Shown: positions 49,310 through 61,300 of the stretch, in pieces | Position numbering within the stretch: the first letter of the stretch is position 1 | Layout: each line of letters opens with the position of its first letter | Origin: Toxoplasma gondii ME49 | Lineage: Eukaryota; Apicomplexa; Conoidasida; Eucoccidiorida; Sarcocystidae | Direction of reading: 5' to 3' | DNA length: 64,000 nucleotides | NCBI RefSeq assembly: GCF_000006565.2 | Contig: NC_031471.1 | Span: 992,001 to 1,056,000, forward strand | Position numbers and translations under genes: made by a program | Notes under the pieces: model-generated | What the model saw: the letters and a program-made list of their open reading frames with translations, nothing else | The model's database searches: none | Told to the model about the DNA's origin: nothing

Positions 49310-52300
49310 ATGGCGTTTAGTTCTGCAGCCACTGAAGATCCCCCGAGTGGTGGCACACCAGGTCTAGATCGCTCTGGAAGCCGAGCAGGGCACCACCAAA
49401 ATGCGTCGACACCGGGTGAAAAGCCTTCAGATTCTTCCCGCGAAGAAGGGGGAGCTTCGTCCTCGTCTCGTCGAGATTCAATTGGAATCAAGCGGAGCAA
49501 TCCCTCTCCGTCTCATTCTCGCCGACCTTCAACTGCTTCACGAGAGTCCTCGGCTTCGTCTTTCCTCTCGTCGTCCACTGTCCTGCCCAAGAAGCGAGAC
49601 GCCGATGAGGCGGAGGGAGGGAGCTCTCCACAAGTTTCTCTCCTCTCTGACCGGAAGCCTGAGGACGAAGACTCGGCGAATTCTCGCAGTTCCAGCTTCT
49701 TCCGGTGTCCCGGCTCTCCTGCCGGCCTAGACGACTGGGCAACTACACAAACTGGTGTGCCAGGACAACGGAAGCAGACTCGGAGGGGGTCAGTGAACCG
49801 AGAGAAGAGCACCAGCGGGCGAGAAGGTGAACGGATTGCTTCCGGTCAGTCTTCCCGTGGCCGCCGAGTGAGCTTGGGAGTGAACATTTTTGATGGTCCT
49901 GTCGGCGGCAAAAGTGGAAGTCGAAGATCATCCCTGACAAATCCGCAAAACAAGCTTCTTCTATCTCGAGAGGAAGATGGAGGGGGAAGAGACAGCACTC
50001 AGATTAGGCCTTCTGGCACCGGGTCGCCGACAACCGGCAGCCGCCGCACGTCTCTTCAGCTTCAACAACAGAAACAACAGCTTCTTCAGCTCCAGCAGCA
50101 ACGCGAAGAGAGGGAACGGGAGAAGAATTTACTCGTGCAGAAGCTGAAGGCGATGAAGGAGAAAGGCGGGGAAAGCGCCGGGGCGGAACGAGGAAATGGA
50201 GTGGCGGAAGGAAGCGAAGAGGCCAATATGGAAAACGAACTATCTAGAGAGCAGAGGGACACCACTGAGGACACAAAGACAAGTGACGAGGGCAAGTGGC
50301 GGAGCAGTGAGACTGCAGAGATCGGAAAGGATGGAGAGACACAAAACACAGAGCCTGCAAATCGACCACCGGAAGTCGCCGACTGCCAGAAATTCGAGTG
50401 GGAATTGACCCCTCAGGCAATACCCTATCATCAACAAGGTACACGACAAACGGTGCACGCTCCAACTGTGTAGGGAGACGGAACCTGGAAGCAGATGCAG
50501 AATGGAAAATTGTGTGCCCATTAAGATTTCTGATTCTTCTCGTCCTGCCGCTTCGTCTGCGTCCGGGTCTTTCTCTTCCTTCACCTTGTCTTCATTCGCC
50601 TTCTTCTCCTCTCCCCGTCGACCGGAAGGCGCGTTCAGCTGCGTTCGTGCTCGCAAGTGTGTTCGTCCAAAACGTCCGGATGCTTGTTTTTGTCCCCGAA
50701 GCGACACTCTTTCCAATTAGAGAACACGGAGGGGAGAAAACAATGGAAACCCTGTGTCACGGATTTGGCGCCGACACCGAGCACCACACAGCGACGAGTT
50801 CCACTCGACCACCGATTTCCACAGCCGTCCACACACCTCACTCTCCATTTCTTGGCTTCACTACCACAGTGACGATCGTCTATAAAGACGGCCAGTGTGA
50901 GTTCGTGTGTCTGGGACCATCTGCTTCGCACCATGCAAGTGCCTGTATCCTATTGTGCGTATGCATCAGTGCAAGTGGGGGTGTGTAGACCTGCGGACAG
51001 GCGTACAGGCTTGGTTGTGGAGTTCGAACATATGGTCGCCTGTGAGTGTGTGTCGTCGCATCGGACGCTTTTAAAGGGAAGTTTGCCACCAGTTTGCATT
51101 CGAATAACCCATTCGAAAGGAGCCTCGCTTCCTTTCCACGAGACCTCGCCTGCACATGGACAGATCCACCACCTGCAAAGGCCCTTAGAGGCTCTTAATG
51201 GCGTTCCTTTGGTTTTCGGATTTGTCTTGTTCCCATGCAAACGGAGTGCTGTTACGTGTGCTCTGCAGGACATGCAAACACATTTCTGTCCCTTGTGTCT
51301 CGTAGGAAATCCTTTGTTTGACAGTCCTGCAGAGCTCGACGCCCGACGCCAGTTAAGGGAGCACCCGGCGATTCAGAATGTCCTCGCGGAAATTTGGCAG
51401 GTGTTCCAGAAGGACAAAAACGACTGTATTTCTCGACATGAGTACACGAATGTAGGACAACGCACGTACGTAGCGTTGTGTCCTCTTACCGAGTGGGAGG
51501 CTGGCCTTATCGGAAGAGTTTCACGGTCTCACTACAGGCGTTGTCTCCGTTCCTGTCTGGGCGATTGTCTTTTTTCCAGGTCTTGATGAGGATTTGCTTG
51601 GTTCTTCTCCCCACACTTTCGACCGAGAGCGCGCTGGCAATCATCGACAACGACTGGAGACGAGACTCCCACGGAAGTCCGTCCCTGACTTTCAACTTGT
51701 TCCGCGACGCGTTCTTCGAGTTAGCAGATTTGTGGACCCCCGTGGTTGACGGGGAAGCCTACGCGACGTTTTTGTCGAAGCTCTTTAAACGTATAACAGT
51801 TCAACAAATCACGCGAAGGGACTCCGTGGAAAAGATTCGAGTTGTTCCTAGAATCGTCGTTCGCTTCCGAACCAAGAAAGCCGTAGGGCCGCACTCGCCA
51901 CAGAGCTGTCTATCTCAAGACTTTCTGCCCTCTTCTCGATGCGCTAACTTACGCACCTCCCCACTGAATGCACGCATATATATATATATATATATGTTAA
52001 ACAACTTATGTTATGCCACAACGATGTGTGTCCAAGTCTGGTGCGACGCTGTCGCTATCGCGCTATGACACCATAACCACGTTCCGGAGCTGCGAATAAG
52101 AGTGCCATCCGTTTCGAGAGATCTCCGTTTGCCAACTGTCCCCTTCGCCGATTTCCCCTCTTTCACGGGCAACACCCGCCGGACACACGGTGTCGACTCA
52201 CCGAGAAGCCACATGCCGCCCGTGCAGAAGAAAGTGAGGGAAAAAGGCCCGGAGATGCGAGACCGTAGACAGACCTAAGCTGCTTGTCAAACGTCGTGGT

Positions 52301-55300
52301 CCGCCGAGAGACTCGAATCTGGCATCTCGAGGCTGCGCTGCCCTCTTCATGCGCGACAAAAACCTACTGCATTACGTCTCTGTCTGTCTGGGTGTCGACC
52401 TTCGTGCTCCGTCTAGCCGTCGTCGATCCAAGAGTCTCCGCCTTCGTCGAACAGGACCGTTGTCTCGCTCGTCAGACGCCCGACAGACGAGCCTCGCATG
52501 ACTGCTGAGTGGACCCACGAGGAAGCGAAGGAGCTTCAAGAAGCGATTGAACAAGGCGCGTCCGAGGCAGATGCACTCGCCTTCGAGGAAGACGTCGTCC
52601 ACTCGCCGCTTCCTTTGCTCCTTCCTGACACGCTGGCAATTCAGACTGTGTGGGCAGAGAAAGAAGAAATTGCCCCCCTCGGTGCTGCGGCACAAGCCAT
52701 GGTCGACTCCGTTTTGCGGCAGTCTGTGCTGCGATCCCGCGAGGAAGACGAGCAGAACGGACAGGCGGAAAAGGAGAGAGAAGACCGAGACAGAAAACAG
52801 GAAGGAGAAGCGCAGAGAAAGCAACCACGTGCGGCTGTCTATCATCGCGCGGTTTCTGGACCTCCGACAGGCGAATGCGGCTGGCCCTTCGCTCGACGAA
52901 TGCGGGACGGTGCAGACTACAGGCGCGTCCTCCAAAACAAGTGGGCCGGAGTGGAGGAGAATCAGAAGACAGACGAACGCATAGAAAGAGTAGCGGTGGC
53001 GGACAGAGAAGGCGGCGAAGAGCCAGACAGAGATAATGAGAAGGAATTGGGAGACACAGGCGGCGACGACACAGACAGCGGAGATCGAGAAAGAGACGCC
53101 AGAGAAGATGGAAACAGAGACGACAAAGGCGGCGAGGAAGGAGAGAAAGGCGATCTGGGGAGGCAGGGGGAGAGCCAGAAAACATGGAATGCCGGAACCG
53201 TCGAGAGGGGCGCCTCCGCGACACCTGAAGCCTTTGGTTGGCCACTGAGGAATTCCTCGTACTTCCAGTCTCCTGAAGAAATGAGGGACCCCCTGAACGT
53301 GGCGCACGAGAGAAGCAAACTGAGGAGAGGGAGGGGAAACGTTCAACGACCCTCACACGCGCTCGCTCTCACCGTCAGTCTGGGCGCAGTGCCGAAGGTT
53401 GTTGTCGTCGATGGAGAAGCTGCGCTGTCGAATCAAACGTCGAACGGAGATGCATTTGTAATTACGACTCCAGATGACGGACTCTTCGAGGCGTTGGAGG
53501 CGAAGGAAGGCGAGAGAGCGGGAGGAGCTGGCGATGACGCCGGCGGCCAAAGCACACGGACCCCACGGATTTTGTTTCGGTCCCAAAGTGATCCCCTTCT
53601 GTTGGGCGAAGAGAGAGGAAGCAAAGTTTTCAACTGGCTGGCTGAGGGTTCGCTGCTTTTGGAGGCGGCTGGTTCTGTAGCGAGAAGAACAGCCGAGTCC
53701 CTCAAAAGTAAGGAGGAGCTTGGAAAGGGAGAGGGAGCACGTGGAGCCGACAAGGTGCGACGCGAGAAAGGTGTATGTAGTGAAGGAAAAAGAGGGAAAC
53801 GAGGCACAAACTATGTAGAAAGAAGCGAAGACGAAACCTAATAGAGACGGGAAGAAGGAGTTAACTGAGCAGAATTTGCCACCTGGCAAGGTGCCACACG
53901 GACGGTGGAGTCGAGAGGTGCGCGTACAGGAGAAGGTGAAGCAAAAGGAGAAGAAGGACAGAGAACTGGGGAGGAACGACAGAGGCGGCAGGAAGGAAGA
54001 AGACAGGGAAGCGGACACGGCGCAAGGTGCATATATATGGAAGAGGCTTAAAAGAGTAGAAGACACGGGAGACAAAGAAAATAATAGAGGGGAGAAGCCG
54101 ACCCGAGGAGGTGACGGAGAACAGGAAGAAGATTGAGAAACTGACACAGAGGAAAGCGAAAGACGAGTGAGCTGCGAAACCGAGGAGGCGCGAGTATTGA
54201 AACAAGAAGCACACGACCAACTTCGTCCCCGTGTAGCCCTATGTTGACACGTCATCACGCGCCTCGCTCGTCTCGATACTTGGCTTCTGCAGCTCCGCCG
54301 CTGCCTCCTGCACCTTCTCTCTCGTGTTGCTGTTCTTTCGCTGTCTTCTTTGGCTTGTCGGTTTCTACCTCTGCCATTCATTTGCATCTTAAACTTTCTT
54401 GTGAGCTCCCTGACCTCTTCCGTTTCTCCCGTCTTTTCTCCTTCAGCTCTCGTTTCCCTGGTGACGTGCTCCGCGACGCCTCGAAGCGCCGCCACTCTGT
54501 CGAGCAAAGGCGGTACGTTCCAGAGGAAGAAGGGATCGGAAACATGGCAAGACTTGCCGAGAGACACAGAGGAAAAGAAGGAACACTCAGCGACCTTTCG
54601 ACGCCGGAAGCAAGAAAGGGTACCATCTGATCGGAGGCGAGCAGAACGGCCAGAGGCTATTTAGGAACAGGCGAACCCTCGTGTACACGAAAACGCACAT
54701 CGAACGGTTCCTTTCTTCCTGTCTCTGAGAGTCACCGTTGCGGATTTTTCCTTGTCCTCCGCCCTCGGCGGATCTCTCAGAGGGCAGCGCTACGAGTGGC
54801 GGGTGGACTCCTCTGGGCTGATGGGAGGAGACTCGGCTTCTCCTCTCTGTCTCTGTTTGCTTGGCCGTTCTAAGCCAGATACTTTTGAGGCGTTCACGAC
54901 TCAACATGCCCGCGTCCAGAGCACGGCTCCGCTCGTAGACTTCCTTTTTTCGACGGGTCCGTTTGTCTCAGGAACTGCGAGAGGAGGTGAGAGAAGGACG
55001 GGAGAACCCCCTTCTTCCTCGCCTCCGCTTACACCTCCTCCTGAAGATCCCTCAGGGCCGCCGTACGTACACGAGGCTCTCTCTGCCTCAGATGCGGGTC
55101 CAGGTCTCCTCGAGAGAGACATGGTGAATCTCGCCATCACACCGAAACAAGCCATTGTGGTCGCAGGACCGGGGATTCCCGGTAAGAAACGCATTCAAGT
55201 GCGTTGAGACTTCGCGAAAAAATCAAACTTTGCCTGGAGACGAATCCACCTGTATGTGGACCTACATGCATGCAAATATAGCTCTCTACTTAGAGGCATG

Positions 55301-58300
55301 TGTTTGGAGGCGTCCTCGTGCATGTTTTTCTCAACATGTTGGGGAAAAAGGCAATGGGTGAGATAGTGAGAAATAGACTCGTGAAAATGGAGACTCACAA
55401 CCAGAGTGGAGACAAACAACTAAACAACTAGATCACGCGGCGGTGCATTGCGTTTCGGTATTCCTTCTACTCGTCTGTCTGTGCAGAAGAAGTCGATACG
55501 CGGACCAAAAATGCTGTGACACTGCAGTGGCTCTGATGCTTTCTGTTTGCGTCGACAGAAAAGAGCAACCTAGCGTACAAATTGGCACGGAAACTCGGCC
55601 TGGAGTGGCTGCAACCAGAGTATTTGCTGCAGAGTCTTGGTCGGCTGTCCAGGCAGCTTCTTTCTCCTCTCGCGAAAAGGTCCGTGACAGATGTTCTCGC
55701 TTCTTCTCGAAATGACAAAGAACTTTCCGGCTGGTTTCTCACAGACCGCTTCTTGCTTCCCCTTGTGGGCCTTCACCCGCCTGTGTCGCGGGGAAACAGG
55801 CCTTCAAGAGAAGAACGGGGAGAAAGGACAGAAGAAAGAGCTCGAAACGAAGGGAAGAAGTGACACTCGTATTTCCGACGCTTTTCATAGAGAACTTATT
55901 TGCAATTCGTTACTGACCTACGCCAGTGTCTTCTCCACTTGTGCTGTCCGTCGCTGGATGCGTCAGCATCTGCTCAGCCTGTCCCTTCTGTTTTTTTTTC
56001 TTCTTCGTTTCGCTTCTCGTTCGTTTCCCGGTGCGTGTGCCGCGTCCACCGTGGGGTGCTCGGAAGCCTCGCAGCCAATGAGAGAGAGGCCGAGACGCGG
56101 CAGTGCCGTTCCCTCTTCCTCTTGAGTTGTTCTCTCATGGTCCTTCCGACTCTCTTCTGAACTTTGACTGTAGGCAAAAAACGCAGTGTGGACCCCTGAT
56201 TCGCGTTTGCGTGAGCGACCTGAATTTGCTGCGATTCAGACTGCTTCGTCAGCTGCAGACCGGGAAAACAGTCTCAACGTCTGACTCTCTCCGCCTCGCT
56301 TCCGAGTTCATGGCGAGCAGGCGGGCGAGAGCGGCCGGCTACGTCCTTGAACTGCCGAGCGATAGTCCGCGGGTGAGATCAACTGGGAAGGCGCTACGCT
56401 CGGCCTGGGATAAGGAAAGATTAAGAGACAAGATGAAACGCTTTTAGCTGTCTCAAGCAGTTCAGTGGAGGGGTGCAATCATAAGGAACTTGATTGTCTA
56501 AAGGAGGGGAGACTCGATGAAGCGAAAGAAAAGGAGACGAGTCCAGACAATGGCATCTGGGAGAGAAGGGAACCGACTTCTGGCGAGCAAAACGAAGAAG
56601 CAGCGGAAAAGAAGGAATGATAGAGCCGTGCAGAACACGGAAGATGAGGAAATACCCATGAGGCGGAAGGAAGGCGAGAGAAGGAAAACAAGAAGAAAGA
56701 AAACAGAGGAAGGAAACACGACGAGGGAGAAACGAACCGCTGAATGTATCAACTCTCCTCGTTTCGTCTCGCCTTCACCTTGTATAACAGGCAATCGAGC
56801 GTTTTCTGAAAGCGACGAAGGAGGTCTCAGGAAAGCTGGCCATTAACTGGGGAGAGTTTCTCGCGCGCCAGGCACTCGAGGGCATCCGCGAGGCAGAGGA
56901 GGGAGAATGGGAGGAAGAAGAGAAGAAAAAGGAAGACGCGAGGCAAAGTGAAGAACAGAACATGGAAGGAACAGTAGCAGGACGAGAGGACGAGGAAGTG
57001 AAGAACAGGGGGTCGAGTCGGAGAGAGAGTTGTGGGGAAGAAGCGATGCAGGAGGAAGAGCGGACCGATTTTTTCCTGGAAGAATCATGGCGAGAGACAG
57101 GGGACGAAAGAGAAGAGAAGGCCGGGCTCGAGGATGTGAACGGATTTGCTGGAAATGAGAAAGGGGGCGAAAGAGGGATCAGCGAGCGCGATCACAATTC
57201 CGGTCCCTGGACGGGTGAAGAACATGAGAAAGCCGAGGCCGCAGAAAACAGAGGGGGAGGGCCAGTGTCGAGGCATCCAGAGGACGCGACATCACAGGAC
57301 GAAAACCAAAGAGACAAGGATGCTCTGCCGAATTCGAATGGCCAAGGAGAAACGAAGGACGGACGAAAGACTGGAGGCTCTCAGAACGGATTGAAGCAGG
57401 GCGACGCCCCAGAGACGGAAGCCGGAGACGGTATCTCTTCCTCCAAGAACACAGAAAAGGAAGGAGGCTATCAACTGCCTAGAGAACAGAAGAGCACGAC
57501 AGAGGATGAAGCCGACGCAGACGCAACCTCCTCTGCGGGAACGAACAAACAACCGAGTGAAGACGAGTCGCGGAGTCGAGACCCGGACGAGCAGAGCCAG
57601 GAAGAGGGAGAGAAGGACGCAAAAGATGGCACATCAGCGGCATTCGCGGAAGGGCAATGCGACGAAGCACACGCAGAGAAAAACGAAGAAACAGCACCCG
57701 ATATGGGTGAGGAAGAGCTAGGGGGTCTAAAGCCTCAACAAGAAGGACGCCTGCCCTCTGCTTCCCTGCTTGGAGACGAGGGAGAAGAAGAGGAGGCAGA
57801 CCAAAAACGGACTCTGCCCGCGTCTGAAGAGGGACCAGAAGACGGGGAGACACGAGAGGAGAGAGAAGGAGAAGAACATCTCGAAGGAGGAGAGAACGCA
57901 GGAGAAGAAGAGAGAGAGGAAGGAGAGAGGGAGGAAGAAGAGAGAGAGGAAGAAGAGAGAGCGGAAGAAGAGAGAGAGGAAGAAGAGAGAGCGGAAGAAG
58001 AGAGAGCGGAAGAAGAGAGAGCGGAAGAAGAGGGAGAGGAAGGAGAGAGGGAGGAAGGAGAGAGGGAGGAAGGAGAGGGAAGAGGCGAGGACGAGAGTGA
58101 CGAAGGGGAGGATGAGGGGGAACATGAAGAAGTTGACGAAAAACAAGAAGCACAAGAGGCGTTGGAGAAAGCTCTGCAAGCAGGCGAAAAGATGCCGAAT
58201 CCGCTTATGGATGTGTATCCGAGAGAGGTGGTTCTCGTACAAGTCGAATCCGAAGATGCGGATGCCATCGCGAAATCGTTTGGGTAAGCGTTCAGCTCTT

Positions 58301-61300
58301 CTTTTCGTCACGCGTCTTGATTCTCTCGTTCCTTACTCACAGCTTGTCTCCAAGTCGCAGCTCTGGCGACGTTCGGGCGTCCTCTATCGCTTTCTTTGAC
58401 TGTCCTCACTTCTCACGCTTGCTTCGTGGCTCTCTCCAGAATCGATGCAGACACCGGCGGCACCGTGCGAGTGCTCGACTCGACCGTCCGGACGTTCAAA
58501 AGGCCTCCTCTGATGCCCGGAAAAAGCACAGGTGAGCAACAGGAAACCGAGGGATCTTTGCTTGTCTCCTCTGTCTCTGTCGAAACGGGTCCCCGATTTC
58601 TCCCGTTCTCTCTCCAGGTCTGCGCACTCTGGTCGTCTCTTTGAGCCTGAATCTGCCGAGGTTTTTCTCCAGTGTCTCGTGAGCGTGGCGGACTCTGTCT
58701 GAGTGGAAAGTACTCGACTCTTCGACCGTGCACCCGCGAATGCTGGGTCTGTATAATTGTTTTTGTACTTGCGGCAGCGCTATCAAGCCTGTTTGCCCAA
58801 ATGGGGTTCATGAACAACTTGAAATTCGCATGCCTGGCTGACATTCGCCTGCGAATATCCAGGGATCCGTGAAAGGTTCATCTGTCTGAGGTCCGGTCTA
58901 ATGTTTCACTATACTCTAGAGTCCGCATGGTCTCTGGCACCTCGCAAGATTGTCTGAGTTTTTACTTCGTCACGCCTCTGTTTTTGGTTGCATGCACTCG
59001 AGATGTGCGCGTTCATTTGCGGCGAAGGCTTTTGTTCAAGCCTCACTTGTTCGTTTCCCCAGAAAAGCTCAAGAGAATCCTCTCTGGGCGGTGTGAGGCT
59101 GGCACACGGAAGCGTTAAACGCCAGGTAGTCCCGGCCGCTGAATCGTAAGCGTAGACATCCGTTCAGGGAAATGAAAGAGTTTTTCATGCTTTTCCGCCG
59201 TCTACAGTTTCTTTCATCTTTCCTCAAACACGACCTGCGACGTTTCGATTCTTCTCCCTGACAGCCCGACTGCTTTTCCGTCTGCCTTTCCCCGCTCTCC
59301 TGTGCATGTTTTCGTCACCCTTTCGCCGATTCCTGCAGACTCACTCTCGACTGTGAACAAGTCCTTCGTGGACGAGGCGCCGATGAACTGGGAAGACCTC
59401 GACATCGGCGAAGATCTTCTGACTGTGAGTCTGAAGTGCCTCTGCTGCCTCACGTCCCTGGCCTGGTCGCGCCTGACGTCCAAGTCGGAGGCTGGGAATT
59501 CCGCTCAGGTGACCCCGATTTGGTCACTCCGATTCTCTCTCACTTTTCCTCTCTTCTCTGCGTCTCTCCCAGCCAGACCGGCTACGTCTTTTTCTTCTGG
59601 CCATCTGTCGTCTAAGATGCTACTCGGCTGCTTAGATAGAACTCCCGTGGGCGACTGGAAAATCAAGTCTGTAGCACATCATCAGTGGAGTCTGCTACTC
59701 CACAGAAGAGCTGCTATGACGCGTTCAGCGACGAACGAGCAACTTAGAAACAACCGCCTTCACAAATTCTTCTTTCCCCGCCGTACCCTCGCTGCGCGTT
59801 TCGCCTCTTCCTTGAGAGATGTACATGCTGCTGTTTGTCGCTTTCTCCGTCTGCGTTGCCTGCTCTAGGGTGTCTTTGAGTGCGCGCGCTGGAGTCGTTA
59901 ACAGCACTGATAGCTCTATCGTGCTTCTTGCGCTTAGAGCATAATCGGCGTGGAATACGTTTGATGTCGTCGGGTATGCAATTGTAGCGCTTTGAGCTCA
60001 CTTAGGCACTCCAGTGGGGTGATACTGTACAGCAGGCATCAAAAACTTGGCTGTATGCATTTCACAACTGGAGTCTTTGACCTGTCGCTCAGGCCCTCCG
60101 GCGCATGTTTCCTCCCGCCTTTGCATGTCCGGCGACTCCGCCACTGAGGCGCGCGCTCTCGCGTCCTGGGGGGATCAGCGAGAACGGGAAACTGTACTTC
60201 CCCGCTTTAACGGCGGACTACTTGAGAGAGCAGCGCGAGCTGGCAAACGACATTTTGTCGGACATTATGAAGGCCGGCTCGCGGGCGTTGAAGCTCTACC
60301 ACGGTGCGGCGATTCCGACACACTGCGGATGCCTCAAGGCGCCTTCTTTCGGTTTCTCCGACGCTCGTCCTTCGCAGACGAGCTCCAGACGAAGGCGGCA
60401 AGCCGGGAGTCTCTTGCTCGGCGTTCCGTCTTCATGTTTTCTGTTCCAGTTTCTGCGTTTTCTCTCGTGATGTGGTTCACCTTCTTTCCTCCAGTGTTTC
60501 GTTTTTTCTTGTTTCTTTTCATGTTCTCTGCCGGCTTTTTTCCCTCTCTTCTCGTGCTCCGCCTGAGTCCGTTTCGTCTCTCGTTTTCTTTCCTGCTCCA
60601 GTCTATCTTGTATTCTTTGTCACCGTCTTTCTGCTCCTTTGGTTAGGCGACACATCAACGAGTGGGATGGCGCGCATCTTAGCGATGCACATCAACAAGA
60701 CGCCTGCGGCAGTGGCTGCTGCGCCTCCGTTTCTCCAGACAGCGGCGCCGCTGCCAACGCCCATCCGCGGCGTCGAACCCTACACGCCTCTGGCGGATTT
60801 GCTGTCTCTCGGCTTGGAGGAGGCCCGGGCGCGGGAGCGCAGAGAGGCGGAGGATGAAGTCGTCGAAGAGCGAGAAGGCGAGACCTCAGACGAGGAGGAC
60901 CTCACGCCGACAGGATTCGAAGAGGGCAGAGACCAGCAGGGATCCCAAGCGCACCTCGAAGCTAACGCGAACAGTGACGCTGCCGTCGCTGACGACGCTG
61001 ACGGTGAGACTTGGCCGGAGAAGGGAAGAATAACGCGGAGAGACAGGCGAGGAGAATCAGCAAACGAAGAACCAAGGGGGGGAAACAGGAACCTTTAGGG
61101 AAGGCCGAATACGGTTCGAGAAGGACGAAGAGAAAGGAGAACGTGAACAAAGAAAGGAGAGAGATAACGAAGAAAAGAGAAGGGGAACGAAGAAGTGAAA
61201 AAGGGGATGAGGAACGGAGAGGCGAACTCAAGGAAGACCAAAGGAAAAAGGAGTGAGATGATGAAGGAGAAGATGGTTTCGCCTTTTGCAAGAGACATGC

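Noticed and set aside
54447..54619. Alternative frame for exon 5 of the adenylate-kinase-like gene (ending in ...STPEARKG)
   Set aside because: It would need phase 2 from exon 4, whose best donor (CAAAA|GTAAGG) gives phase 1. The alternative is kept only as a possibility.
57479..58311. Three long minus-strand frames with Leu/Pro, Phe/Leu and Ser repeats
   Set aside because: They are mirror images of the purine-rich Glu/Arg coding repeat on the plus strand.
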